A stretch of DNA of 64,000 nucleotides, taken from the NCBI RefSeq assembly GCF_030285925.1, contig NZ_CP127251.1:372001-436000 (forward strand). Direction: 5' to 3'. Under the pieces are notes generated by a model, which did not search any database, was not told where the DNA came from, and saw only the letters and a program-made list of their open reading frames with translations. How positions within the stretch are numbered: position 1 is the stretch's first letter; the number at the start of each line of letters is the position of its first letter. Below are positions 33,498 through 42,635 of this stretch, one piece after another. The DNA is from Devosia sp. YIM 151766 (GTDB lineage Bacteria; Pseudomonadota; Alphaproteobacteria; Rhizobiales; Devosiaceae). The translations under genes and the position numbers were made by a program.

Positions 33498-33530
33498 CAA
33501 ATCCACTCTTCTTCAAATTTGCCCTTTTTT
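33497..33530 (+). terminator. possible terminator after flp pilin 2
   Basis: GCAAAT at 33497-33502 pairs with ATTTGC at 33517-33522, and a run of six T follows at 33525-33530. The stem is short and AT-rich, so termination is likely partial. Confidence 0.45.
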
Positions 33531-33587
33531 AAGCTCACTCGTGGCAGAATTTTCTGTCCGGTGGGTTTTCGTTTGTTGGTGGGCAAG

Positions 33588-34091
33588 ATGTTTTACAATG
33601 TGGTGCTGCTGTTCTTTCCACTGCTCATGGCTTTCGCGGCCTCGTCCGACCTGCTCACCATGCGCATCTCCAACAAATTGGTGCTGGTGCTGACCGCGGG
33701 ATTCCTGGTGGTGGCGCTATTGGTGGAACTTCCACTCCAGCAATTCGCCATGCATGTTCTTTGCGCCTTCGTCGTACTGGTGGTCGCCTTCGGCATGTTC
33801 GCCATGCGCTGGATCGGCGGTGGCGATGCCAAGCTGGCGGCGGCGACGACGCTGTGGCTGGGCTTCGGCCTGACCCTGCCTTATCTCGTCTATACGGCGC
33901 TGCTGGGCGGCGCGCTGACGCTGGCGGTGCTGGCTTTACGCCGCATACCGCTGACACCCTTCATCGCCCGTTTCGAATGGCTCAACCGGCTGCATGACCC
34001 CAAGCAGGGGGTGCCCTATGGGGTCGCCATGGCCATTGCCGGCCTGCTCACCTATTCCAATACCGTGATTTTCGAGCGGCTCGTCGCCTGA
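33588..34091 (+). CDS. cpaA: prepilin peptidase CpaA/TadV
   Basis: This 167-residue inner-membrane aspartic protease removes the leader from Flp and TadE-like prepilins. The two catalytic aspartates are D21 (SSDLLTMRISN) and D80 in the GGGD motif (WIGGGDAKL). About five membrane spans are visible and the short length fits the CpaA/TadV group, which lacks the N-terminal methylase domain of PilD. The ATG at 33588 gives a start at the first membrane helix; longer frames upstream have no homologous residues. Confidence 0.88.
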   Translation: MFYNVVLLFFPLLMAFAASSDLLTMRISNKLVLVLTAGFLVVALLVELPLQQFAMHVLCAFVVLVVAFGMFAMRWIGGGDAKLAAATTLWLGFGLTLPYLVYTALLGGALTLAVLALRRIPLTPFIARFEWLNRLHDPKQGVPYGVAMAIAGLLTYSNTVIFERLVA

Positions 34092-34154
34092 CCCACGCTC
34101 CGGCTCCGGTCCGAAGGCAAGGGTTTATTTGCAAAAAGCGAGTATTCATCGATT

Positions 34155-34184
34155 GTTAACGCTTTTCGCAAAGCGCTGATTAAC
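34155..34184. promoter_or_regulatory. imperfect palindrome upstream of cpaB with TTAA half-sites
   Basis: GTTAAC at 34155 and ATTAAC at 34179-34184 flank an inner stem CGCTTT/AAAGCG with a four-base loop. It lies about 80 bases before cpaB in a 170-base gap, followed by an AT-rich stretch with TTGACC at 34191. The TTAA elements recall CtrA half-sites, which control pilus genes in Caulobacter, but the spacing is not the canonical seven bases. It may equally be a terminator for cpaA. Confidence 0.35.
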
Positions 34185-34260
34185 TAAAATTTGACCCTTT
34201 GCTTGCATAGTTCAGCCGGTGGAATTGGGCCTTTTGCTCGATATACAACCGGAGTAGGTC

Positions 34261-35184
34261 ATGAGACCGGCGCGTATCATCCTGTTGTTGGTGGCCCTGG
34301 TGGCCGGCGGCCTCGCGGCCTTCCTGGTCACGCGCGGTGGCGGGGCGTCGTCGCCGCAATCGCCGCAGGTCGTTACCGAAGTCGTCGAGGAAGCCAAGAC
34401 CCGGATCCTGGTGGCTAAAACCGGGATCGGCATCGGTGAGCGGCTGGGACCGGCTTCGGTCGAATGGCAGGATTGGCCGCAAGGGGCGCTGCGCTCCGAA
34501 TATGTCACCATCGCCGCCATGCCCGACGCGCCGGCCGATCTGACCGACGCCGTGGCGCGCTTCGAATTCTTCCCCGGCGAGCCGATCCGCGAGGCCAAGC
34601 TGGTACGCTCCGACCAGGGCTATCTTTCCGCGGTTCTGGCCCAGGGCAAGCGCGGCGTCTCGGTCGGCGTCACCGCCGCCTCCAGCGCCGGCGGCTTCGT
34701 GGTGCCCAACGATCATGTCGATGTCGTCCTGACCACGGCCAGCGCCAGCGGCCAGCGCTCCGAAGTCATTCTCTCGGACGTGCGGGTGCTCGCCATCGGC
34801 AAGCGGCTGGGCGAAATGGGCGCCAGCGGCGGCAATGAGGGCGACGGCTCCGGCCCCAATCCGGAAACCTTCGACAGCAGCACCATCGCCACGCTGGAAC
34901 TGGACCCCGCGGGCGCCGAAACCCTCATCAATGCCTCGACGCGCGGTCAACTGACCCTGACCCTGCGCTCGGTCGCCGATTTCAACCGCGTCGATCCGGG
35001 CCTGGCGACCGCATCCAACCAGGCGGTTCGCATCATCCGCTATGGCCGGGAGCAAAGCGTTATCACTGGCGCTTCGCCCGGCGAGCAGCGGCACGACATT
35101 TTCGCCTCGGCCGACGAGGCCGGCTTTATCGAAGACAATCAGTTCCAGTCGGCATCCGATATGCCGCAGGTCCTGCCGCAATAG
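34261..35184 (+). CDS. cpaB: Flp pilus assembly protein CpaB/RcpC
   Basis: This 307-residue protein has an N-terminal membrane anchor (IILLLVALVAGGLAAFLVT), a SAF domain (ILVAKTGIGIGERLGPASVE, VARFEFFPGEPIREAKLV) and a C-terminal RcpC-type domain (VTAASSAGGFVVPNDHVDVV). CpaB acts in the periplasm with the CpaC secretin. GGAGTAGG precedes the ATG at 34261, and cpaC follows after 10 bases. Confidence 0.92.
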   Translation: MRPARIILLLVALVAGGLAAFLVTRGGGASSPQSPQVVTEVVEEAKTRILVAKTGIGIGERLGPASVEWQDWPQGALRSEYVTIAAMPDAPADLTDAVARFEFFPGEPIREAKLVRSDQGYLSAVLAQGKRGVSVGVTAASSAGGFVVPNDHVDVVLTTASASGQRSEVILSDVRVLAIGKRLGEMGASGGNEGDGSGPNPETFDSSTIATLELDPAGAETLINASTRGQLTLTLRSVADFNRVDPGLATASNQAVRIIRYGREQSVITGASPGEQRHDIFASADEAGFIEDNQFQSASDMPQVLPQ

Positions 35185-35194
35185 GGACGCGACG

Positions 35195-36607
35195 ATGGAA
35201 AACGTAACAGCCCGCAAGTCCCGCCATCCGGCCCGCGCCGTGTTGCTGGCCTCCGCCGCCCTGATGGCGCTGCTGGCGCCCGCAGCGCCGGCCTTCGCCC
35301 AGGCCCAGGCGCAGGTGACCATTTCGGCCAGCGCCTATGGCGCGGTGCGCAAGATGGATGTGGAGCTCAACAAATCGATGATCATCGACCTGCCGGCGGG
35401 CGTGGCCGAAGTCATCGTCTCCCAGCCCCAGGTGGCGGCCGCCATCATGCGGACCCGCACCCGCGCCATCGTCCAGGGCGTCACCGGCGGCGACACCAAT
35501 ATTTTCTTCCTCGACGATAATGGCCGCACCATCCAGGTGCTGGACTTGCGGGTCATCGAGCAGCCCTCCATGGTCGGCAACGCTCTCGAATCGGCTCTGG
35601 CCCGCGTCATCCCCGGCTCGCGCATCCGCGTCGAATCGGTGACCCTGGGCGGCGACACCAACCGCGTCGTGCTCACCGGCTCCGTGCCCACCGCCGAGGA
35701 CAAGGAGCGGGCCCAAGCCATCGCCGTCCAGTTCGCCGGCGATCCGCTCAACGTCGCCAATGTCATCGACGTCTCCGGCGCCCAGCAGGTCATGCTGCAG
35801 GTCACCGTCTCGGAAATCCGCCGCGATGTCGCCAAGCAACTCGGCATCAATCTGTCGGGGTCGGCGACGATCGGCAATGTCGGGCTCGGCTTCAACAGCA
35901 CGACGACGATTGGCGATCAATGGGGCCCCCATGGAGCCAATGCGAGCTTCCCGATAGGCGACGTGCAGTTCAATGCCGAGCTGAAAGCGTTGGAAAATCG
36001 CAATGCCCTGCGGCTTCTGGCGCAGCCGGTTCTTACCGCCATGTCCGGTCAGTCCGCCGAATTCCTGGTCGGCGGGGAGTTCCCCATCAGCAGCAGGGAT
36101 TCCAACGGCGCGACGTCGACGATCTTCAAGGAATATGGCGTCAAGCTGAACTTCACGCCGACGGTCAAATCCAATGGCGCTATCGGGCTGGCGGTGGACA
36201 CCGGCGTGTCCGAACTTCTCGCAGGCAGTGCGAGCCTGAGCCGTCGCGACGTGAAAACCACGGTGGAATTGTCGCCAGGCATGACGCTTGCCATCGGCGG
36301 GCTGTTGAGCGAAGCCTCCAGCAGGGACATGAACCAAATCCCGGGCCTGGGCAATATTCCCATTCTCGGCGCCCTGTTCCGCTCCAACGAATATCGCAGC
36401 CAGCAGACCGAATTGGTGATCCTCGTCACCCCCTATCTGGTCAATCCCAGTCCCGCCAATTCCGTCGCCGTGCCCACCGACTACTCCACCATAGGCGGGG
36501 ATGCGGAAGCGGTATTCCTCGGCCGGCTGGAGCATATTTACGGCGTCGGCGCCACCGGCGAATTCCGCTCCGGCTATTCCGGCTCGGTCGGTTTCGTCCT
36601 GGATTGA
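35195..36607 (+). CDS. cpaC: Flp pilus outer-membrane secretin CpaC/RcpA
   Basis: This 470-residue protein has a signal peptide (ends near AAPAFAQA), a pilus-assembly N-domain (VELNKSMIIDLPAGVAEVIV), a BON-like section (VVLTGSVPTAEDKERAQAIA) and the secretin core (LAQPVLTAMSGQSAEFLVGG, GLLSEASSRDMNQIPGLGNI, TELVILVTPYLVNP). It forms the outer-membrane pore for the pilus. The ATG at 35195 follows GGGACGC in the short gap after cpaB. Confidence 0.93.
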   Translation: MENVTARKSRHPARAVLLASAALMALLAPAAPAFAQAQAQVTISASAYGAVRKMDVELNKSMIIDLPAGVAEVIVSQPQVAAAIMRTRTRAIVQGVTGGDTNIFFLDDNGRTIQVLDLRVIEQPSMVGNALESALARVIPGSRIRVESVTLGGDTNRVVLTGSVPTAEDKERAQAIAVQFAGDPLNVANVIDVSGAQQVMLQVTVSEIRRDVAKQLGINLSGSATIGNVGLGFNSTTTIGDQWGPHGANASFPIGDVQFNAELKALENRNALRLLAQPVLTAMSGQSAEFLVGGEFPISSRDSNGATSTIFKEYGVKLNFTPTVKSNGAIGLAVDTGVSELLAGSASLSRRDVKTTVELSPGMTLAIGGLLSEASSRDMNQIPGLGNIPILGALFRSNEYRSQQTELVILVTPYLVNPSPANSVAVPTDYSTIGGDAEAVFLGRLEHIYGVGATGEFRSGYSGSVGFVLD

Positions 36608-36632
36608 TCGCGGATCAGGAGCAGCGTTTCAA

Positions 36633-37907
36633 ATGAGTTTCCTCACCCCCGACCAGCCCCCCAAGGTTGAAGAGCCCGCCGCCGAGATCGCCTCCGGCGC
36701 CCGCCTCGTGCCGCGCATCACCATCCAGGCCTTTTGCGAGCATTCGCAGACCGCGCAATTGGTCGAAAGCGCCATGCATGACCGCCGCATGTCCAAAGTG
36801 GCGCTCACCACCCATAATGGCGGCATCGATGGCGCGGTGGAGACCTACAAGGCCAATCCGACACCCAATCTCATTGTCGTCGAGACCACCTTGCCGCCGG
36901 AAGAAATCCCCCAGGCGCTCGGACGCCTGGCCGAAGTGTGCGATGCCTCGACCCGCGTGATCGTCCTCGGCCATGTCAATGACGTCCTGCTCTATCGCGA
37001 GCTGATCCGCTCGGGCATTTCCGAATATATCGTGCTGCCGGCCAGCGCCCAGGACATCGTGACGTCCATCACCGAGCTTTATTCCGCCGAGGGCGCGGCC
37101 CCGATCGGGCGCACTATCGGCTTCGTCTCGGCCAAGGGCGGCTCGGGCGGCTCCACCGTCGCGCACAATGTCGCCTGGTCCATCGCCACGACGCTGCGCC
37201 AGGATTGCCTGATCGTCGATATGGACCTGCCCTTCGGCACTGCGGGGCTGAATTTCAACCAGGACCCGCCCCATGGCCTGGCCGATGCGGTGCTCGCCAG
37301 CCAGAAGGTCGACCAGACCATGCTGGACCGCCTGATGAGCAAGGCGGCGGCCCATATCAACCTGCTGACCGCGCCGGCCATGCTGGACCGCACCTGGGAT
37401 TTCGAGGAGCGCGATTTCGAGCAGATCATCGAAATCTGCCAGAAATCGGTGCCGGTCGTCATCCTCGACATTCCCCATACCTGGAATGCCTGGACCCGCC
37501 AGACCCTGGCCTCGCTCGACGAAGTGGTGATCGTCGCCGAGCCGGACCTGGCCAATCTGCGCAATGCCAAGAACCTGGTCGACGCCATCAAGGTCATGCG
37601 GCCCTCCGAGAACGCCACGGGCCTGGTCATCAACAAGCAGAACCTGCCCCGGCGTCCCGAGATCGGCGCCGTCGAATTCGCCAATTCGGTGGAATGCCGC
37701 CTGCTCGGCCAGATCGGCTTCGACGCGGCCCTGTTCGGCACCGCCGCCAATAACGGCCAGATGATTGCCGAGGTCTCGGCCAACAGCAAGGTCAACGAGG
37801 TTTATCGGTCCATCGGCATGCAGGTCACCGGGCGGCAGGCCGGCCATGGCGCGGGCAAGTCCGCCAGCCTGCTCAAGCTGCCCACCCTGTTCAAGAAACG
37901 AGCCTGA
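36633..37907 (+). CDS. cpaE: Flp pilus localisation ATPase CpaE/TadZ
   Basis: This 424-residue protein has a receiver-like N-terminal domain (about 30-150) without the phospho-acceptor pattern, then a ParA/MinD-type ATPase domain. The P-loop reads KGGSGGST (168-175), with glycine replacing the usual lysine of GKT/S, as in several CpaE/TadZ proteins. The lysine at 168 and the switch region DMDLPFGTAGLNF are kept. CpaE directs pilus assembly to a pole, a job that fits with a PodJ-like protein in the same genome. cpaD, which often lies between cpaC and cpaE, is absent. Confidence 0.9.
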   Translation: MSFLTPDQPPKVEEPAAEIASGARLVPRITIQAFCEHSQTAQLVESAMHDRRMSKVALTTHNGGIDGAVETYKANPTPNLIVVETTLPPEEIPQALGRLAEVCDASTRVIVLGHVNDVLLYRELIRSGISEYIVLPASAQDIVTSITELYSAEGAAPIGRTIGFVSAKGGSGGSTVAHNVAWSIATTLRQDCLIVDMDLPFGTAGLNFNQDPPHGLADAVLASQKVDQTMLDRLMSKAAAHINLLTAPAMLDRTWDFEERDFEQIIEICQKSVPVVILDIPHTWNAWTRQTLASLDEVVIVAEPDLANLRNAKNLVDAIKVMRPSENATGLVINKQNLPRRPEIGAVEFANSVECRLLGQIGFDAALFGTAANNGQMIAEVSANSKVNEVYRSIGMQVTGRQAGHGAGKSASLLKLPTLFKKRA

Positions 37908-37942
37908 CGGGCCGGGTCGGGCACGCAGCGAGGACGGAATAT

Positions 37943-39448
37943 ATGTTTGGCAAGCGCACCACATTCGGAGGCAATACGCCGGGCGTCAGCGAGGCGCCCC
38001 GGCCCGTCGCCAGCCCGCCGCCTGTCGAAACCGGGCGGCAGCCGCCGTCCGCGTCGCAGCGCCGTGCCAGCGACGCCGACAATATGGCGGCGCGCATGCG
38101 CACCACCGATGAGGTGCTCGACGTTCGCGCCCCCGCCGACGCCGAGCGCGCCAAGGAATATTTCCAGACCAAGTCCGCCATTTTCAACGCCCTGATCGAT
38201 TCCATCGATCTCAGCCAGCTCGCCACTATGGAGCAGCAGGCCGCGCGCGAGGAAATCCGCGACATCGTCTCGGAAATCATCGCGCTCAAATCCATCGTCA
38301 TGTCGATCTCCGAGCAGGAAGACCTGCTCGAGGACATTTGCAACGACGTGCTGGGCTATGGGCCGCTCGAACCGCTGCTGGCCCGCGACGACATCGCCGA
38401 TATCATGGTGAATGGCAGCCAGAAATGCTATATCGAGGTGGCCGGCAAGGTGCGCCTCACCAATGTGCGCTTCCGCGACGACGCGCATCTGATGAATGTC
38501 TGCCAGCGCATCGTTTCCCAGGTCGGCCGCCGGGTCGATGAAAGCTCGCCGATCTGCGACGCGCGCCTGCCCGATGGCTCGCGCGTCAACGTCATCGCCC
38601 CGCCGCTTGCCATCGACGGCGCCGCGCTGACCATCCGCAAGTTCAAGAAGGACAAGCTGACCCTCCAGCAGTTGGTCAAATACAATTCCATTTCCCCCGA
38701 AGGCGCCGAAGTGCTGCGCATTCTGGGCCGGGTACGGGCCAATGTGCTGATTTCGGGCGGCACCGGCTCGGGCAAGACTACCCTGCTCAATTGCCTCACC
38801 GCCTTCATCGAGAAGGACGAGCGCGTCATCACCTGCGAGGATTCGGCGGAACTGCAATTGCAGCAGCCTCATGTGGTGCGCCTCGAAACCCGCCCGCCCA
38901 ACCTTGAGGGCGAGGGCGAGATCACCATGCGCGATCTCATCAAGAATTGCCTGCGCATGCGCCCGGAACGCATCATCGTCGGCGAAGTGCGCGGCCCCGA
39001 AAGTTTCGATCTGCTGCAGGCCATGAATACCGGCCATGACGGCTCGATGGGTACGCTGCACGCCAATAGCCCGCGCGAGGCGCTGTCGCGCCTGGAATCG
39101 ATGATCACCATGGGCGGCTATGCCCTGCCCAGCCGCACCATCCGCGAAATGATCGTCTCCTCCATCGACGTCATCGTGCAGGCCGCCCGCCTGCGCGACG
39201 GCTCGCGCCGCATCACCCACATCACCGAAGTGCTGGGAATGGAAGGCGACGTAATCGTCACCCAGGACGTGTTCGTCTATGACATTCTGGGCGAGGATAG
39301 CGGCGGCATGCTCATTGGCAAGCACCGTTCCACCGGCATCACCAAGCCGCAATTCACCGAACGGGCCCGCTATTTCAACGAAGAGGCCAATCTGGTCGAG
39401 GCGCTGGAAATGGCCAATACCGAACAGCATGAAATCCTGGGGATGTAG
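37943..39448 (+). CDS. cpaF: Flp pilus assembly ATPase CpaF/TadA
   Basis: This 501-residue secretion ATPase powers pilus extension and probably retraction. Walker A is [11 protein letters not shown] near residue 271; the Asp-box region is [20 protein letters not shown], Walker [17 protein letters not shown] and the His-box [15 protein letters not shown]. The N-terminal 60 residues are Pro/Gly-rich and probably disordered. Its TAG stop overlaps a GTG candidate start of tadB. Confidence 0.94.
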   Translation: MFGKRTTFGGNTPGVSEAPRPVASPPPVETGRQPPSASQRRASDADNMAARMRTTDEVLDVRAPADAERAKEYFQTKSAIFNALIDSIDLSQLATMEQQAAREEIRDIVSEIIALKSIVMSISEQEDLLEDICNDVLGYGPLEPLLARDDIADIMVNGSQKCYIEVAGKVRLTNVRFRDDAHLMNVCQRIVSQVGRRVDESSPICDARLPDGSRVNVIAPPLAIDGAALTIRKFKKDKLTLQQLVKYNSISPEGAEVLRILGRVRANVLISGGTGSGKTTLLNCLTAFIEKDERVITCEDSAELQLQQPHVVRLETRPPNLEGEGEITMRDLIKNCLRMRPERIIVGEVRGPESFDLLQAMNTGHDGSMGTLHANSPREALSRLESMITMGGYALPSRTIREMIVSSIDVIVQAARLRDGSRRITHITEVLGMEGDVIVTQDVFVYDILGEDSGGMLIGKHRSTGITKPQFTERARYFNEEANLVEALEMANTEQHEILGM

Positions 39449-40428
39449 TGGCCATGAACACCATGCTGCTTGCCCTTCTTGCCATGGTCACCGTCGCGGC
39501 AGCCGGCTTTGCCTTGGTGCCCTCGGCGCTGGGCAGCCGCCGCGCCGACCAGCGCCGCAAGGCTTTTCAAGGCGATATCCGCGCCAATCGCCGCGAGGCC
39601 GACGCCGACCGCACACGCGAATCGCGCCGCAAGAATGTGCAGCAGGTGCTCAAGTCGCAGGCCGACGAACTCAATGCCAGGAAGCGCCTGCGCCTGTCCG
39701 ATCTGTTGTTTCAGGCGGGCATGACCATCGCCCCGGCGACCTTCATCCGCAACAGCATCATTTTCGGCATTGGCCTGTTCATCGTGCTGTTCCTCGTGCA
39801 GGTGCCGCTGCTCTTTGCCGCCATTTTCGCGGTCGCCGGCGGCTATCTGCTGCCGCGCATGTATGTGATGCGCAAGCGCAAGAAATATCAGGACCGGTTC
39901 CTGGACGAATTGCCCAACGCCATCGAGGCCATCGTGCGCGGCGTCAAGACCGGCCTGCCGCTCAACGATTCCATGCGGGTGGTGGCCAAGGACACCAAGG
40001 AGCCGGTGAAATCCGAATTCGGCCGCGTGCTCGACCAGCAGAGCTTCGGCTTCTCCATGACCGAAGCGGTGCAGGTGCTGCTCGATCGGGTGCCGCTGCC
40101 GGAAGTCAATTTCTTCGTGGTGGTGATCTCGGTGCAGCAGCAATCGGGCGGCAATCTGTCCGAAGCGCTGGGCAATCTGGCCCGCGTGCTGCGCAACCGC
40201 AAGAAGATGAAGGAAAAGGTCAAGGCGATGTCGTCCGAAGCCAAGGCCTCGGCGGGCATTATCGGCTCGTTGCCTATCGTGGTGGCCGTCATGGTCTCCA
40301 TCGTCTCGCCCGCTTATCTGCTACCGCTTGTGGCCACGCCCATCGGTCAGATCTGCCTGGCCATTGGCATCCTGATGCTGGCGACCGGCATCTTCGTCAT
40401 GAGCCGCATGGTGCAGTTCGAAATCTGA
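39448..40428 (+). CDS. tadB: Flp pilus inner-membrane platform protein TadB
   Basis: This 326-residue protein is a type II secretion F-domain protein with membrane segments near the N-terminus, at about 105-140 and at the C-terminus (two spans from about 270). The F domain includes FLDELPNAIEAIVRGVKTGL and VVISVQQQSGGNLSEALGNL. It pairs with TadC as the platform for CpaF. The start is taken as GTG at 39448, overlapping the cpaF stop by one base and well spaced from GGGG; ATG at 39454 is an alternative. Confidence 0.9.
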   Translation: MAMNTMLLALLAMVTVAAAGFALVPSALGSRRADQRRKAFQGDIRANRREADADRTRESRRKNVQQVLKSQADELNARKRLRLSDLLFQAGMTIAPATFIRNSIIFGIGLFIVLFLVQVPLLFAAIFAVAGGYLLPRMYVMRKRKKYQDRFLDELPNAIEAIVRGVKTGLPLNDSMRVVAKDTKEPVKSEFGRVLDQQSFGFSMTEAVQVLLDRVPLPEVNFFVVVISVQQQSGGNLSEALGNLARVLRNRKKMKEKVKAMSSEAKASAGIIGSLPIVVAVMVSIVSPAYLLPLVATPIGQICLAIGILMLATGIFVMSRMVQFEI

Positions 40429-40443
40429 CCGCAGGGGAATCGG

Positions 40444-41454
40444 ATGAACATGGTGGAACTTCTGACCCGGGGCGATTTCCTGATTGCGGTTCTCGCCGCC
40501 ATTTCCGCCGCGGCCGTGGTCTTCACCTTCGGCACCTCGCTCATCGTCAAGCAGGAGATGAAGGGGCGCATCAGGCGGGTGGCGCTGGAGCGCGACCGCA
40601 TGCGCGCCGAGGAAATGGCGCGTCTGCGCGGCAGCGGCCCCCAGGATGTTCGTGCCTCGATCCGCCGCGGCAGCGAAACCAAGTCCTATATGAAAAATGC
40701 CGTGGAGCGTTTCGACCTCAAAAAGGCGTTCCAGGACGAGAATACCGTCGATCAGCTGGCCATGGCCGGCCTGCGCGGGCAGGGGGCGCTGACCACTTAT
40801 CTGTTCCAGCGTTTCGTCACGCCGATCGCGGTCTTCGCCATCGCCGCGCTCTACCTGCTGGTGATCGCGCCCGGCGACCGCCCGGCCTATCTCAACCTGG
40901 TCTATGCCGTGGGCGCCGGTCTGGTCGGCGCCTATCTGCCGGTGCTCCTGCTCAAGAACAAGACGCAGAAACGCCAGCATTCCATCCGGCGCTCATGGCC
41001 CGATTGTCTCGACCTCCTGCTGCTTTGCGCCGAAGCGGGCATGTCGATGGAACACGCGCTCAAGCGCGTCGCCAAGGAAATCGGCGGGCAAAGTGCCGAA
41101 CTGGGCGAAGAACTGACGCTCACCATGGCCGAATTGTCCTTCCTGGAAGACCGCACCCGCGCCTATGAAAATCTCGGCCGGCGTACCGGGCTCGACGGCG
41201 TCAAGGCGGTGATGACCGCCCTGATCCAGGCTGACCGATACGGCACCTCGGTAGGCCAGGCCCTGCGCGTCATGGCCGAGGAAGGCCGCGAGGCCCGCAT
41301 GATGGAGGCCGAGAAGAAGGCCGCCGCCTTGCCGCCCAAGCTCACCGTGCCGCTGATCATCTTCTTCCTGCCGGTGCTGTTCATCGTCATCCTGTCGCCG
41401 GCCATGATCAAGGTCTTCACCGGAACGGTCGCCTCGACCATGGGCGGCGGCTGA
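40444..41454 (+). CDS. tadC: Flp pilus inner-membrane platform protein TadC
   Basis: This 336-residue protein is the second F-domain platform component. It has an N-terminal membrane segment, two spans around residues 118-175, the F domain (DCLDLLLLCAEAGMSMEHAL and IQADRYGTSVGQALRVMAEE) and a C-terminal span (LTVPLIIFFLPVLFIVILSP). It begins 15 bases after tadB with AGGGGA before the ATG. It ends the plus-strand pilus operon; a double-hairpin repeat follows. Confidence 0.9.
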   Translation: MNMVELLTRGDFLIAVLAAISAAAVVFTFGTSLIVKQEMKGRIRRVALERDRMRAEEMARLRGSGPQDVRASIRRGSETKSYMKNAVERFDLKKAFQDENTVDQLAMAGLRGQGALTTYLFQRFVTPIAVFAIAALYLLVIAPGDRPAYLNLVYAVGAGLVGAYLPVLLLKNKTQKRQHSIRRSWPDCLDLLLLCAEAGMSMEHALKRVAKEIGGQSAELGEELTLTMAELSFLEDRTRAYENLGRRTGLDGVKAVMTALIQADRYGTSVGQALRVMAEEGREARMMEAEKKAAALPPKLTVPLIIFFLPVLFIVILSPAMIKVFTGTVASTMGGG

Positions 41455-41507
41455 AGAAGCGGCACTGGAAAGGCTTGGCGGCAGCCGAAGCGGCTACATG
41501 GCGGCTC

Positions 41508-41630
41508 GGCCTTGACGGAATCGGCGTCTCACCCCCGCCCCCCGTGCGTCACCCTCGCGCTTGACGCGAGGGTTCTCTGTTTGTGGGTCCGTCGCAAGAA
41601 CCCTCGCGTCAAGCGCGAGGGTAACGATCC
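41508..41630. repeat. double-hairpin intergenic repeat, copy 3 of 3 (inverted)
   Basis: The complement of this stretch begins GGATCGTTACCCTCGCGC and contains both CCCTCG/CGAGGG palindromes and the CCACAAAC spacer of copy 1. The left flank CTTGACGGAATCGGCGTCTC is the complement of the right flank of copy 1. It lies between the convergent tadC and tadD genes. Confidence 0.8.
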
Positions 41631-41710
41631 GGGAACGAGACGCCGTCTATGCATAGCCTTTCGAGGGAGAGGACGCGAACGTCACCGCTTCCATGGAAAG
41701 CTGAAACACC

Positions 41711-42481
41711 CTAACCCTTGTCGATCAGGTCCCAGCGGTTGTGCTGAGTCAGCAGCGCCCTGATATAGGCCATATTGGCCTCGACCTGCTCTGGCGGCAA
41801 TTCGGCGGCATAGAGCGCCCGCGCCTCGCTGAACCGGCCCTGCAAGCCGACCACCAGCGCCAGATTCTGCCGCGTCTGGGCCGAGGCGCCGCGCATCTGC
41901 ACGGCGCGCCGCAGATGCTGCTCCGCCCGGGTCAGATCATTGGTCATGGCGTAGGACAGGCCGAGATTGGTCTCGATGGAGGCCTCGCCCGGCGCGATCA
42001 CGGCGGCCTGGCCGTAGATTTTACGAGCGTCGTCATGCCGGCCCATCTGGTCCAGCGTCGCCCCTTGCACCAATAGGGCATTCCAGTCCGGTGCGTCGGG
42101 GCTGATCACATTGCCGATCACGGTCAGCGATTGCTCGAAACGCCCCGCCGCCGTCAGCGCCTTGGCATAGGCGATGCTGATGGCCATGTCGCCCGGATGA
42201 GCCAGCATGGCCTGCTCCAGGGCCGCGATGGCCTGTTGCGGCTGCCCGGCGGCGCGCAGCACGGTGGCGTAGTGAATGACCACCGCCCGATCCTTGGGAT
42301 TGCGGCGATAACGCTCGGTCAGTTCCGCCAGACCGACCTGGCTCTGGCCGGCCACGAGGCTGGAATAATCCGCGCCGGCCGATAGGCCCCGATTGGATGC
42401 GCAGGCCGACAGCGCCAATGCGGCCACGCCTGCCAGAAGCAGGGGATGCGCGATTTTGGCGATGCGGCACAGATGCGACAC
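41711..42481 (-). CDS. tadD: Tad pilus lipoprotein TadD (TPR protein)
   Basis: This 256-residue protein has a lipoprotein signal (PLLLAGVAALALSACASN, lipobox LSAC) and about four tetratricopeptide repeats (for example AVVIHYATVLRAAGQPQQAI and ASIETNLGLSYAMTNDLTRA). TadD helps assemble or localise the secretin and probably sits at the outer membrane. The GTG at 42481 is chosen because GGAG lies six bases upstream and it gives a clean signal peptide; a TTG at 42535 would add 18 charged residues. It is convergent with tadC. Confidence 0.82.
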   Translation of the reverse strand: MSHLCRIAKIAHPLLLAGVAALALSACASNRGLSAGADYSSLVAGQSQVGLAELTERYRRNPKDRAVVIHYATVLRAAGQPQQAIAALEQAMLAHPGDMAISIAYAKALTAAGRFEQSLTVIGNVISPDAPDWNALLVQGATLDQMGRHDDARKIYGQAAVIAPGEASIETNLGLSYAMTNDLTRAEQHLRRAVQMRGASAQTRQNLALVVGLQGRFSEARALYAAELPPEQVEANMAYIRALLTQHNRWDLIDKG

Positions 42482-42635
42482 GATAAACTCCGGCCGGATA
42501 GCGGGTTCTTCCAGGTCATCCGGCCTTGCGAGCAATAGATCATTAACCCTAACACGCGGTTAAATCCCGTGCCGCCGCGGCGATTGCAGCCCCGCCTGCG
42601 TCTCGCTAGAACCATGCCAGACAAAGGAGTTCGTC

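Noticed and set aside
39279..41168. Plus-strand 629-codon open frame in another phase
   Set aside because: Overlaps tadB and tadC, whose F-domain motifs are clear; composition is that of an out-of-frame reading.
42543..42563. CtrA-type site between tadD and the aminopeptidase gene (TTAACC and TTAA)
   Set aside because: The two TTAA elements are 13 bases apart rather than seven, so the match to the consensus is poor.
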